From positions 21,103,501-21,167,500 of the forward strand of contig NC_080568.1 in the NCBI RefSeq assembly GCF_030253575.1: DNA of 64,000 nucleotides, read 5' to 3'. A program made the position numbers and the translations under genes. Below the pieces are notes generated by a model. The model saw nothing but the letters and a program-made list of their open reading frames with translations. It ran no database searches and had not been told where the DNA came from. Shown here piece after piece: positions 51,001 to 61,908 of the stretch (positions are counted from its first letter, which is position 1; every line of letters begins with the position of its first letter). The stretch is from Rhododendron vialii (Eukaryota > Streptophyta > Magnoliopsida > Ericales > Ericaceae).

Positions 51001-51615
51001 TGGCGTTCTTTAAGGTTGGCTTTTCGGAAAACTGCAAATATAAGCTATCTGAACATGATTCAGGTGTTGGTTAACTTGAAGGATTTACCAGGTGCTGAGA
51101 AATGTTTTAGGGAATGGGAATCTGGCTGCTCCACGTATGACATTCGTGTTGCAAATGTCCTTATTAGAGCTTATGCTAAAGATGGTTTACTTGAGAAGGC
51201 TGAAGAGCTCAAGGAGCGGGCCCGGAGGAGGGGGGCCAAGCCTAATGCTAAAACTTGGGAGATCTTTTTGGACTACTATTTGAAAAGTGGGGAGATTAAA
51301 TCAGCGGTTGACTGTGTCGATAATGCGATTTCTTCTGGTAGAGGGGATGGTGGGAAGTGGGTCCCATCACCTGATGTTGTAAGGAATTTGATGCGACATT
51401 TTGAGGAAAACAAAGATGTGGAGGGTGCGGAAGGTTTTGTGGAGATTCTGAAAAAGGCTGTGGATGAAGTGGGGTTGGAGATATTTGAATCGTTAATAAG
51501 AACTTATGCAGCAGCTAGAAAGACAAGCCCCATAATGCGAAGACGGCTGAAGATGGAGAATGTGGAGTTGAGTGAGGGCTCTATGAAGTTACTTGATGTG
51601 GTGTGTGCGGAGTGA
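48008..51615 (+). CDS. P-class pentatricopeptide repeat (PPR) protein
   Basis: Exon 1 (48008-48235) and exon 2 (50371-51615), joined in phase 0 across a 2135-bp intron, encode 490 residues. The N-terminus is basic (MAFMQQFKETKSVAKRSKK), compatible with organelle import. From about residue 110 there are eight to ten PPR motifs; clear ones are LTYGALLNCYCKELMTEKAE, MPYNSLMTLYTKTGQPERIP, YTYNVWMRALASGGDIS and ANVLIRAYAKDGLLEKAEEL. No E or DYW domain is present. P-class PPR proteins bind organellar RNA in a sequence-specific way. Length and layout resemble Arabidopsis At1g60770 (from memory). No defect seen. Confidence 0.92.
49533..49682. repeat. Perfect 75-bp tandem duplication in the PPR intron
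   Basis: 49533-49607 is repeated without a change at 49608-49682, starting TAACTACTTGACACTAAAGC. The identity implies a recent duplication. Confidence 0.97.
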
Positions 51616-52990
51616 TTCTTCTGTTCTTTTCTCAAATTTTCTCAGAGTTTTGGAATATGAAGACTAGTTGAGATAATTCTACTCACCATCAGGTACCATT
51701 CAAATAATGAATTGTTTCCCGTTTTGCCTTATCCTTGGGAAGTTATGCAAATTTTGTATTTTAGTTTTTGCTTTTGTTTTCAAAGATATCTCGGATGTGT
51801 TTTGCTATGCTGGAAAGGTGTATGTGTGGACACATTTATGTCACAATGGACAGTTGACTGGCAAAGTTAGCCATACACCGACAACTCGATCGAGTTGGGG
51901 AGGCTTTGTTGCTGTTAGTTTTTGCGAATGGATGTTGTAAAGTTCTTGTTTGTTTTAAGCCTTGATTTGGGGCTTTGTTGATTTCCTGTTGAATAAAATG
52001 ATTGGCCCGGTATTTCTCATGCCAAATATTATGCTGAATGCAGAGTTAATGTGGTGTGGTTAATTGGTGTGTTACCAAGTTTGGTAATTACTGAGTAGTT
52101 TATAGCAGGTTTTGACTGCCAAGCCCGTCAAAGGTGGTCTTAAAGTTCCTGATTCTGAATATGCAGAACGACGAAAGATAGTTTGTTTTTGAGAGAGATG
52201 TGGATTTGTCCCTAATGAGATGTGCAAAAATTAGTGTTGATAGCTCGTGCTCTCTCTCTCTCCATTTAAGATCTGAATCAGCAGGCTATTGAAGCTACTG
52301 CTAATTTGTTCTTGAGCCTCTCTTATTGAAAAGAGATGTTCAATGCTTCTTTGTTGGCCATTTCCAGATCATGTACGTAATTCTTTCTCGTCTAAAATGT
52401 CGGAATTGTTTTTCCTTTTCCCCTTGGTTTAAGGCAGGACTGAGATTACATTCGCAAATAGTCTGTCAATCAAATTCTCCGCATAGTATTTCTCGAACGA
52501 GGTATTAATATTGCCCCCCGAAAAGTTTCATTCAATTGAAGAAGGGATTTCTGTACAAGATAGAGACCCAAGAAATGTGAAGTAGGGTGAAGCCTCTGGT
52601 TTGATCGGAGGGAGGAGGGGGTGACTGCTGCGGTGGTGGAGTGTTTGCTTCGGAGGTCGGCATGTTTGGGAGAGAGAGAGGATGTGAGGTCCACAGTGCA
52701 GTGAACAATTTTAAAAAAGAAAAAAAATACAATGAACAATTTCAGGCAACAAGGAAATGCAGAACCTGACTATCTTCCTTCTATTATCAAAATGACAGGA
52801 AACAACGGGCCATTGCGACTGGACTTATTCAGCTGAAATCGTATGAAAGGATATTTTGTCAATCGCCAAAAGAACCCTGCCGATGCAGGCTTGAGAATAC
52901 CTATCACCCTGGCCCTGGGAATGAAAGGAGAAAAGCCACTTTTTTCGACAGTTTTACCACAGCAACCAAGTATTGCGGTTTCTTGGCATT
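51616..52990. other. 3' flank of the PPR gene and intergenic DNA
   Basis: Contains the presumed 3' untranslated region (AATAAA near 51993) and unremarkable sequence. No gene recognised. Confidence 0.5.
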
Positions 52991-53362
52991 TGTTAGACTT
53001 GTCCCATATTGCTTATCTAAGTCATCCAAACTTAGTTAATAAAATCTAGAGGTTACTCCATCTATTGCCAATTGGCTTTAGGTTGGAACCTTCCAAGAAA
53101 TTTAACATGGTATCAGAGCTAGGTCTTGGGTGGTCTCACATCGTGTGGTCTAGTCTCCGTCGCCCGAGTCAACTCATCAATTCATACCTCCACGTACGTG
53201 CATCCGGGCTGCACGTGAGGGGTCGCCCGAGTCAAATCTCCTTGTTGTTAGACTTGTCCCACATTGCTTATCTAAGCCACCCAAACTTGGTTAATAAAAT
53301 CTAAAGGTTACTCTATCTATTGCCAATTGGCTTTAGGTTGGAACCCTCTAAGAAATCTAACA
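52991..53362 (+). mobile_element. TRIM (terminal-repeat retrotransposon in miniature), 372 bp
   Basis: Two 117-bp direct repeats, 52991-53107 and 53246-53362, begin TGTTAGACTTGTCCCA and end TAACA. The first is followed at once by TGGTATCAGAGC (53108-53119), the tRNA-Met primer site. The 138-bp interior has no coding capacity and contains repeated GTCGCCCGAGTCAA. The repeats differ at about ten positions. The flanking 5-mers (GCATT, GGCCT) do not match, so the target duplication is lost or the element is a recombinant. Confidence 0.88.
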
Positions 53363-53554
53363 GGCCTAGACTTCAGCCCAATGGTAAGGAGGTACCAGTA
53401 GTTAAGAGCTACGAGGTTTTGGTTCAAGCTGATACTATATCTGAAGACGTTATACAACGTTTATACATTTTCATACGTAAGAATTAATGACAACTTCTCT
53501 CTTTTTCTTCCTGCTCGTTTGAACTGGTGAAATAATTCCTAATTACGTCTGGTA

Positions 53555-55707
53555 CTAAATACTTATCATTCTCAGAGAGACACTAGGAAACAAGGAAACT
53601 GTGTTTGCCCTCGCAACCTTTCCTGCTTCAAACTTCACATCATTAAGCTTCTCCTGGCACCATTTGAGTTGAGAAGTGGAAATCATCGACATTTTGACCA
53701 CCCTTGACACATAGCTCCTTCTTCAGAAAAAAAAAGCCATTTCTTGCATTTAGTATATTATGTTGATCAAATCCTAAATCACGATGAAAAGTTTATGATG
53801 AAACTAAAAATGCATAAAATTCAGAGTTCTCCAAATTTCAGCAACTGATATTTGAATGTGATCTTTGCTATGCAGATACGTAACTGGAATTACCTTTCGG
53901 AGCGTCTTAGTAAGATTTGCTAGGAGCTCCAGGTCTCAAGGGTCTTCTACCGGAGGATAAGTCCACATGAATTTACTCATTTTCCACCACGGTTTCTTTT
54001 GGTCTGTTTTTATGTACATCCAAAAGGCCTTTATGCATTTCTCTATGCCCTGCAACACCTCTGTTACCCTCATGGCTTCTCCCTTAGTTTCATTATCTTC
54101 TCTTTCCTCCGTATAACCTGGACATTGGAGGACAATGGAAATATCAAAAAATGCTTACTGTCTTGCAAATATCATTCATTTGTGCATAGGACTGTAGTAT
54201 ATTTCATTCCATGGAGCAGTCCAACACGCGTTTTAGGAGAAGGCATGCATTTCTTACTAATATATAATGATTGCGTATCTTTCTCATCGTGATGAAGTTT
54301 TAGAATTTGTTATATAATAAGGTTCATCACATTTTAAAGTTATGTATCTTTTCAAATCTCAATCAGCAAAATTTAGATACCCTTCTCAAATAAACAACTA
54401 TTTTTCTCTTTTAAAAAGGAAAACACATGTTGAAGTTAGTATTTGATATATATGTTGGAGATGGATAAATGGATAGCACTAAGCATTGATTTGCCAACTT
54501 GATTAATAAACATATGTTCCTGTGAAAGGTACCTGAAACCTGAGGAACTTGGAGTAGACTCCTGAAAGTTAACCTTCTTTGAACATAATTCCAGTACCTT
54601 TTGCCCTCGCACCTTTCATCTTCCGTAAATCTCTCTAGAAGTATTTGAAACTTTTGAAATCTCCAGACGACATTATTGTAAAAATCGCCATTTTTAGAGT
54701 TTGAACGTAAGAGAGCCTCAACTTTTCGGTACTGGTAATGGAGTACTTCCCAGGATAAGCATGATTGAGCCACATAAACCAATTCGCAGTCACTTTCTAA
54801 GCTTCTTATTAGCCTTCTTCTAGCCATCTTGCTCCATGAAATCTGTGGAATGGAGAATTCCACAGGCTTTTTATATCCTCAAATGAACTAAGAGAAGCCA
54901 ATTGCTTGTTCAAGATTGCACCTGCATACAAAATAGCCAGTCAATATGCCACTAACGAAACAAGAAGATAATAGCATGCTCTGAATTCACCTCATATGCC
55001 TCCTGCTTCTGCAACTAATTTTTCATATCGTTGTAAATGTATTCTCAAATATTAACGTTCTGTTTGTAAATCAGTTTATGATTATGAGTATCTACTTATT
55101 CCACATGTTCTATCATGATTACGCAAATCAAACCATCTCATACTTTCAGTGTATTTCTGATAGATTGAATCTACGTCGGCCTCCATGGTTTGATTGATCA
55201 ACTCTCCCTCAACGATTGGTGGTGCATTAGAGCTACACAATGATGTCAAAGTTCCATTAATTTCATCATCTTGGGGAGGTGAAATGGAGCTGCTCTCAGA
55301 AGGCATATACACCTCCAAGCTTCTGTCTTCATCGATAAGCAGACGGGGTTCTCTTATAATCGACTCCACTAGTAGTGAGCTGTCACTGCAATCAGTGTCT
55401 GCTTCAACCTCTTCCGTGTGTAGTGCATATACTTCAGCTTCATTTTTATTGGATACTGCATAGCAAGAGGAATACGAATCTGCCATCTGATTTTTAATAG
55501 TAGCACTTGGAATTTCGTGCTCCTCCGCCTCATTTGCAAACTCATCATTGGCGATTCTAATGAATGGGAAAACAGAGAGGATACTAGGAAACACCCTGCA
55601 AATTTTAGACGCTACAAAATCGCTAGTGAGACAAGGAGGGGAAGCCATCTTTGTAGTAAGACAAGGAGGGGAAGCCATCTTTGTAGTAGTTTTATCCAAA
55701 GGGAAAT
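53555..55707 (-). pseudogene. DUF1666 (L34Ae-like) gene with several disabling changes
   Basis: Four exon-like blocks (55096-55707, 54540-54921, 53894-54117, 53555-53720) follow a DUF1666 protein: IYQKYTESMRWFDLRNHDRT; AILNKQLASLSSFEDIKSLW and FHRFHGARWLEEG; CELVYVAQSCLSWEVLHYQY and RSLLQVPQ; KPWWKMSKFMWTYPPVEDP; ISTSQLKWCQEKLNDVKF. Breaks: after WLEEG about ten bases are missing, giving an immediate TAA and a frameshift (near 54825). One base is lost between KLRE and EAMRV. The residue after PPVEDP is TGA. In the last block a frame change precedes MSMISTSQLK. Splice sites are still good, so decay is fairly recent. A 5' exon with membrane segments may lie at 55708-55905. The family's function is unknown despite the L34Ae label. 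Confidence 0.8.
55629..55688. repeat. 30-bp tandem duplication in the DUF1666 pseudogene
   Basis: AGACAAGGAGGGGAAGCCAT plus ten bases occurs twice in a row. On the minus strand it adds a second copy of the ten residues around KMASPPCLT, keeping frame. Confidence 0.95.
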
Positions 55708-55907
55708 CTGAAAGAGAAAGAGCAATAGCGGGTGGATGTAGAAGCTGAGATAAAACAACTTCAGAAATCCATCTGGGAAGAGGATAGATTCAAGGATAAA
55801 CCAACAAGACGTGAGGAAAGCCATCCTCCTAACATAACCCTCCGTGGCTTGAACTAACCTATTATTTGGGAGTTTTAGCATTCTACTTTTTTTTGGATTG
55901 GCCAAGT

Positions 55908-57032
55908 TAGTTTCCGGGAGCGTATAAACACAGATTTATCCAGAGATGTTCGATCAAAACTAGCAGGGTGGTTAGCCAATTGATACATTAACTAATGACA
56001 TGCACAATAGGTCTTATATAATCACTGGAAACAATAGTTTGTTGGTGAGTCTTGGATATGTTTTAATAAGGATTATGGCTTACCTTCCAAGACAGACAAA
56101 ACTTGGATTACAACAAAAAGTATTACATCGCTCTCTCGATGTCCAAATTTTGGTTAATTTTCTGAATAATTGATACCTGTTTGGTTACCTCTCATCCCAC
56201 AATCAGGATATGGACATATAATTGTCAAAAATAAATATCAGCCAAACGGTACATCGTTTACTTATGAGAGGTGATAAACATATATTAACTTTGTTCTGTT
56301 TTGAATCTTGTGGTGGAATTAAGTTGTTTTGGTCATGACCAAAAAGAGTTAGCAGGGCAGTTGAAGGAGCGTTAGGACAGCAAATTTTAGCAGATTGGGT
56401 TCTGTGTGAGCGATGAATTACTTATTTCATTTCTTCACCCATACAACACAAACAGTACCATAAAACAAAAGGATAGAGACTGACACGTACCAATCAACTT
56501 GGAAATTGACTCTCAATGTCTTGGTCTTGCTCCCATACATACATCCGTCGTCATCCTCCGAAGCCGTCTTTTAGTCCTCCAGTACTGCTACACTTTGCTA
56601 AACTGGCTACCAAAATTTACACATGTATCATCAGACAATTTTCAATACCTATCGTTTTGTCTCCAATTTTTTGCCCGCTATATTCACAGACTGCTACGGC
56701 TAATTCAGGAAATAATTTTCAAAAAACCATGATCTCTATACTTGGTATCCGCTACGTATTATTCGCTACTCCCACTATCGTTATTTAAAACCTGGGTCCA
56801 CCAGTTTGATAATCAAGTATTGTTAATAAGGGTATTACTACATGCCCACATTTGGGTTAATCATCTCTTGAAACCTATTTTCATAAATTTTGCTATTTCC
56901 AAGTACAAGGTAGCCGGGAAAGGAAGGGAATAGCACAACAATACAAGTGATCAGTCATGTGACCGTTACCCTGTACGGTAATTAACCGCTAATAACTGCC
57001 ACTTCAAATTCAAATCAACAACGAATCAAACC
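55908..57032. other. Intergenic, upstream of the DMP gene
   Basis: No gene or clear repeat. The last part is the presumed DMP promoter. Confidence 0.5.
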
Positions 57033-57041
57033 TTATAAATA
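57033..57041 (+). promoter_or_regulatory. TATA box of the DMP gene
   Basis: TTATAAATA lies about 60 bases upstream of the DMP start. An out-of-frame ATG at 57062 lies between them. A start site about 30 bases below the TATA box would fall at or just after that ATG, so it may be excluded from the mRNA. Confidence 0.55.
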
Positions 57042-57093
57042 ACACAACCCAAAATCAAAAAATGTTCCACCAATCTTCATATTCTACAACGCA

Positions 57094-57750
57094 ATGGAAC
57101 AAACCAGAGGAGAAGAAATCGGAATCAAAATCTACAACGCCACCCCTCCAAACGAAGAAATCCCCACCACCACCGCGGCCTCTGCGGCCGCAGACGGCGG
57201 CCGTAAACGCCGCGCCGTCATGGCGAAGGGCGTCCAAAAGACCCTCTCCAAGACCTCACTCCTCGCCAACTTCCTCCCCACCGGCACCCTCCTCACCTTC
57301 GAGACCCTCGTCCCCACCGTCTACCGTGGCGGCGGCACCTGCACCCACGTCACCACCCTCATGATCGCCGCCCTGCTCTCCCTGTGCGCGCTCTCCTGCT
57401 TCTTCTTCCACTTCACGGACAGCTTCCGCGGGCCAGATGGGCGGGTCTACTACGGGTTCGTCACACCCAACGGGCTGGCCGTGTTCAAGCCCGGTATCGA
57501 AGTGCAAGTTCCTAAAGAGGAAAGGTACAGGCTTGGGCTTTCGGATTTCGTCCATGCCTGTATGTCGGCCCTGGTGTTCCTGGCCATAGCGTTTTCGGAC
57601 CGCCGGGTCACGGGCTGTTTGTTCCCGGGTCATGAGAAGGAGATGGATGAGGTTATGGAAGGGTTTCCTTTGATGGTAGGGATTGTTTGTAGTGGTTTGT
57701 TTCTTGTGTTTCCTAATACTAGGTATGGTATTGGGTGCATGGCTACGTGA
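57094..57750 (+). CDS. DMP (DUF679) membrane protein
   Basis: Single exon, 218 residues, GC-rich against its surroundings. Residues 1-45 are a polar cytosolic tail. The DUF679 core follows: KTLSKTSLLANFLPTGTLLT (first span), TLMIAALLSLCALSCFFFHF (second) with TDSF and YYGFVTPNGLAVF. The third and fourth spans are DFVHACMSALVFLAIAFSDR and FPLMVGIVCSGLFLVFP, ending TRYGIGCMAT. DMP proteins are plant-specific four-span proteins of the ER, tonoplast or plasma membrane, linked to membrane remodelling, senescence and, for some members, gamete fusion. The FHFTDSF and FSDRRVTGCLFPG segments resemble Arabidopsis DMP4 (from memory). Its start was chosen because the upstream ATG at 57062 is in another frame. 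Confidence 0.93.
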   Translation: MEQTRGEEIGIKIYNATPPNEEIPTTTAASAAADGGRKRRAVMAKGVQKTLSKTSLLANFLPTGTLLTFETLVPTVYRGGGTCTHVTTLMIAALLSLCALSCFFFHFTDSFRGPDGRVYYGFVTPNGLAVFKPGIEVQVPKEERYRLGLSDFVHACMSALVFLAIAFSDRRVTGCLFPGHEKEMDEVMEGFPLMVGIVCSGLFLVFPNTRYGIGCMAT

Positions 57751-57752
57751 TA

Positions 57753-57961
57753 CTCCACGGTTCCAAATAAATATCCAGTCTGCAAATCTAGCCTCTAAAA
57801 AGATGTGTATTTTTTGTTAAAAATTCACACTTTTTTCACAACTTAATGAAACTCATTGATATCCATTGATTTGTGGAAAAAATTTAAATTTTTAACGAAA
57901 AAATATATCTTTTTAGATGCCTAGGTGTGCGGTTCGGACATTTATTTAGGGATGGAGGGAA
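57753..57961. mobile_element. MITE starting two bases after the DMP stop codon
   Basis: The left arm (CCAAATAAATATCC..., CTCTAAAAAGAT) and right arm (ATCTTTTTAGATGC, GGACATTTATTTAGGG) are reverse complements over about 80 bp. The ends CTCC and GGAGGG, with TA on each side (57751-57752 and 57962-57963), suggest a Stowaway-type element. It would supply the first 200 bases of the DMP 3' untranslated region. Confidence 0.7.
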
Positions 57962-57963
57962 TA

Positions 57964-59685
57964 ATTGTGTTGGTTTATTTTCGTCGTAACTACAATGTTA
58001 TAATAGTTCAACTTTAATGCGGTGTGAGTCATATTCAAAATGAATCTGGCCTGCATACGAGTTTTTTTTTTAGGTGCCATTTTTTTGTTGTAGTAGAATA
58101 GACCTTTTGAGACATGAAGGCATTGATGAGAAACGAATTTTATTTTTTATTTTCTGACTAATTGTGGAGTTGTATATTGGATGCATGGCAATTTAGAATC
58201 GTGTCGAATTCTCTGTTGTAACTGCAAATATCTGTGTTCAATTGTGGTGTACTGTGGCTCATGTCCAATGAATCCGACATGCATATTATCTGGCAAACCT
58301 TTTAGGTAGGCATCGGTTGTATAGAATTTGATACATGAATTTAATTACCTTCATAATGTATGGCTAATTTTGGAGTTTTTTTTTCATGTTCCCGGTATGC
58401 CATTTTATTCTCCATATCAATCGCGGTTCTTTTGGATGAGAGGGAATATTGATTTTCTTCTTAGTAGCGATGCCCTAAAAAATCATTAGGGCTATTGAAA
58501 CAGAAGATGTTATACACATGTAGTTAGAGAAACCTACACCAACATGAATTTCACAGTGGGTTCCAAACACAAAATCTCAACCCGGCCAAATACATCTAGT
58601 AGACATGGCGAATCAAGTGAAGCGGCTACGTGTCGGTTTGGCCCGGGGTTTCACTAGTTCTGACCCAAACCCTAAATTAATTGGCAACCAAAACTTAAAT
58701 CATGGTTAAAAATTGGGTAATGACCGTCCGGATCAGTTCGGATCGGTTTGGGTATCAATCGTTCGGAATAGGTAGCGAATTTGCCACAGCCGGAAAAAGA
58801 AACGGAAATACTAGGGGCTATGAGTTAAAAGCTACGAAAGGGTCACGAAGCCACGCTGGCTTATGTTACATGGGTCTAGGGCCATTATTAGTACTGAAGC
58901 TGAAGGCTAAAGAAACAAAACAAAACAAAACAAAAAAAGTAAAAATGAACACAGGGGAAAGAGAGAAAAACAAAAAAGGAATCTCTCTCCTTCAAAATTC
59001 CAAGACTTTTAATCACAACTTCAAGATTTTTGCGGTATGATCAAATGATATATCACCGAATCACATTCTTAACTTTTTTCTCTTCTCAAGGATTAATTTC
59101 GGTTAGGTAGAAGGGTTAACTTCCGTAAACTAGGATTTTAAGAAGAAAGGAAGTCTGTGGTTAACGAAACCGTCACGAAAGGGTTTCCTGCAGCATTCAA
59201 GCTCGGCTACGAGGCTGGTTCTGAGCCCTTGCAGGGGTGTTGCATGTGGAGCCCGACTCTAAGTTCACGGCCAAGATTCCAGAGACCCTAGGGCCCGAGG
59301 TTCCTTTGCCGTATTCCCCTTCTGAATGCAGGCCCGAGGTTCCTTTGCCGTATTCCCCGGCCCTTCTGAATGCGAGCCAGTAAGACGAGGCTTCTGCCGA
59401 GCCGCAGGGCCACGATGAAATGCAGATCGATCCCTGACCTTCCTCTCAATAAAACTTGCACTTTTGGATGATTTCAAATTTGGATTGGACGGCTCCAAAC
59501 AGTAAGAGTTCGCCGTGGTGTATTTTTTTTATGTGTCCTGGCGCCAAACATTAGGCCTAAGCCAGGTCACGGTTGTAACAGTTTGTGGGGGATTGCACCG
59601 AACGGTCTAACACCCCCGCCCCAGTAGGATTTCACAACACTCTGCTTTCAATGGCGTGGGTTTGGGTTAAAAAGATGAGTGACTC
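57964..59685. other. 3' flank of the DMP gene and intergenic DNA
   Basis: No gene recognised. Contains a 39-bp tandem duplication at 59292-59372. Confidence 0.5.
59292..59372. repeat. Tandem duplication, 39-bp period
   Basis: GGCCCGAGGTTCCTTTGCCG through TTCTGAATGC occurs twice (59292 and 59331), the second copy with a small GGCC insertion. Confidence 0.9.
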
Positions 59686-60003
59686 GTTTTTTGTCCTTAT
59701 ACAAATTTTTTTTGCATTTGTTTGTTTTGCATCAAACTTTTTTGACTTATTGATTCATCTCGACGAGAAGAATCGAAAAAGTAAAAAAAAATTTGATTGA
59801 AACTCATAATTTTTTGAATAAAGACAAAAATAAGTCAATAAGTCAGATTTTTTTACTTATTCTTGTCTTTTTGAAAAAAATTATGAGTTTCGATCAAATT
59901 TTTTTATTTTTCTCATTCCTCTCGCCAAGACGAATCAATAAATCACAAAAGTTTGACGCAAAACTAACAAATGCAATTTTTTTTTGAATAAAGACAAAAA
60001 AAG
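59686..60003. mobile_element. Foldback MITE related to the elements at 5876-7320 and 8975-9100
   Basis: The two halves (about 59686-59845 and 59850-60003) are reverse complements: TTTTGTCCTTAT...CATTTGTTTG against CTAACAAATGC...GAATAAAGACAAAA. CATCTCGACGAGAAG and its mirror lie in the middle of each arm. About 318 bp, non-coding. Confidence 0.8.
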
Positions 60004-61301
60004 AGAGGTTACTATTCCACTTTTAAAGCCAAATGAGGCCTTAGTTTTCTTGCACATGAGTGGTTTTCATGCCTTAGTATTTTTTTGTTTTGTATGTATT
60101 GCTTGTTATGTACTTGCTGTTTATTATGATAGCTAGCCCCTACTTTGATTAAGGGCTCGACCAAAAATGCTAGTCCTTAGCCAAAGTTAGAAAAGAAGTA
60201 GTGGACTTCTAGCAAGTTGTGGTTTACTCAGCTGTAGTGCGAGTTTAACTGAGCGTCAAACCAATCATAGTGTTTGTACGTACTTAGTGTAGATTCAAAC
60301 TTCGAACTGTTCGATCTGTGCCGAAGCTTAAGCCCCAACCGTAGTGTGGGATGTTAACTCGGCAGGACCCTATGCCCTCGGGGTGCTTAGGAGCCTCAAA
60401 ATGGCCGAAGCGATTACGCAAGCGCCGTTGTACGGGTGTGGCAGAAGTTATCGTTGTGAAGGTCGGCTAGCGCCGATTATACAATGTACGTTTAATAATA
60501 CTGCAGGCACCAGTTAAAAAATAAATTAAGGTCTGGGAGCTTGAACAGGTCACCTGATTGCCATTTTATGTCTTTTATCCGTGTTGGTGAGAGACAACTT
60601 CTAACTTCACTTTCATCCAAGCAAAACATCTATTACCGGTTGCATCAAACACTGATAGCTAAGTTGGTCCGTCGTGCAAAATTTCTGGTTAGACCTCAGC
60701 CTGAAATACCGTCGTACAAAACAGCTCCACCAATGTGTATAAAGTGTTTGTGTAAGTGTATGGTTTTGTCATTTTCGCAAGAATGAGGGTGTCTAACAAC
60801 GTACATACGTACAGAAGGTCAAGTTCAAATGTAATGGAGTGGGAAATTAAGATCGTAATATACCACCATGGCACCACGCTCCAGTGCTCACCACAGCCCA
60901 CTGCACTACGTTGACATTAACCCGATGACAGCCCCTTTATCTGCTTATGGATCCACTCACTTTCTCAAGTATTCGATAGTCGATACCAATAATATCATCA
61001 CGAATTTTAATCCATAATATCTGACTCCATACTCGTGTTCCGCATTCGATCCCATAATAAACATGGTGGCACCGTGGCAAGTTTTAATACCAAATGAACA
61101 ACCCATGTAGAATTCACTCTCGGAAACCACCTTTGCAGGAGGAGTTTGCTTAGGAGCTTGATTACATACAAAAGGTCAACTCCATGCTCAGTTGATGTGG
61201 GAGATTAAGATATTGGTACTAGCTATTAGTTAGGCATCTGCATGGAACTTCCTCGTGATTACCACGAGAGTCAAAGCTAAGATTTCACCACGTACGATTA
61301 G
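60004..61301. other. Intergenic, no gene seen
   Basis: Short frames only; no domain, RNA gene or terminal repeat recognised. Confidence 0.5.
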
Positions 61302-61865
61302 TGTTGGGTTTTTCGCCCATGAAAATAGGCCCAAGTGTTTTGTTTTTGGAAGACCAATATTACTAGGTTTTTATTAGGAACAAAAAGGGGTTTTTGTGTA
61401 TTTTCGGTAGATGGTTCCAAAACTTGTGAGAGAGAAGAAAAAAAGAAACAGAGAGGTGCACCGTGTGTGACTGTGTGTTGGTGTTCTCGGTGGAAAAGGG
61501 AAAGTTATAGGGCAGCCATTGGTCCTCTTAACTGAAGCATATGTGTGGCAGCTTGTTGACGACATTTGGGGCTGTTTTGATCTCAGTTTCGGGCTTTCAT
61601 TTCCAGCCGTGTTGGAGAGTATTTGGTAAGATCTTTCTACTTTAGTTGTAGGTTGTTGGATAGGGTGTTCGTGAGATCTTTGATCTCTTTGTAAACCCTT
61701 GTAAACTTTTGGTGATAGTGGAAATTGCTTTCTCTTTCCCGTGGACGTACTCGAGTTTGGAGAACCACGTAATAATGTTGTTCTCGTTGTGCCTTGTTTA
61801 TTGCGTATTTAATTTTTCGATTACGCTTTCGTTTGTGGGTGGGATTGATTAGGGAAATCCCAACA
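61302..61865 (+). mobile_element. Copia-type solo LTR
   Basis: Starts TGTTGGGTTT and ends CCCAACA, an inverted pair. The 3' third has the usual Copia R/U5 layout: CTCTTTGTAAACCC, then GATAGTGGAAATTGCTT, then CCGTGGACGTAC, then GAACCACGTAATA, then a T-rich end. No primer site or coding region follows, so only one LTR remains. Flanking 5-mers (ATTAG, AAGCA) do not match. Confidence 0.75.
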
Positions 61866-61889
61866 AAGCACAGAAGAAAATGTTTAACG

Positions 61890-61908
61890 CCCCCCCCCCC
61901 CCCCCCCC
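61890..61908. repeat. Poly-C run (19)
   Basis: Uninterrupted C run shortly after the solo LTR. Its length may be unreliable in any assembly. Confidence 0.9.

Noticed and set aside
52991-53362. Cassandra-type TRIM carrying 5S rRNA
   Set aside because: The 117-bp terminal repeats contain no 5S rRNA-like internal promoter that I can recognise.
57256-57633. 125-codon minus-strand frame
   Set aside because: Antisense shadow of the GC-rich DMP gene.
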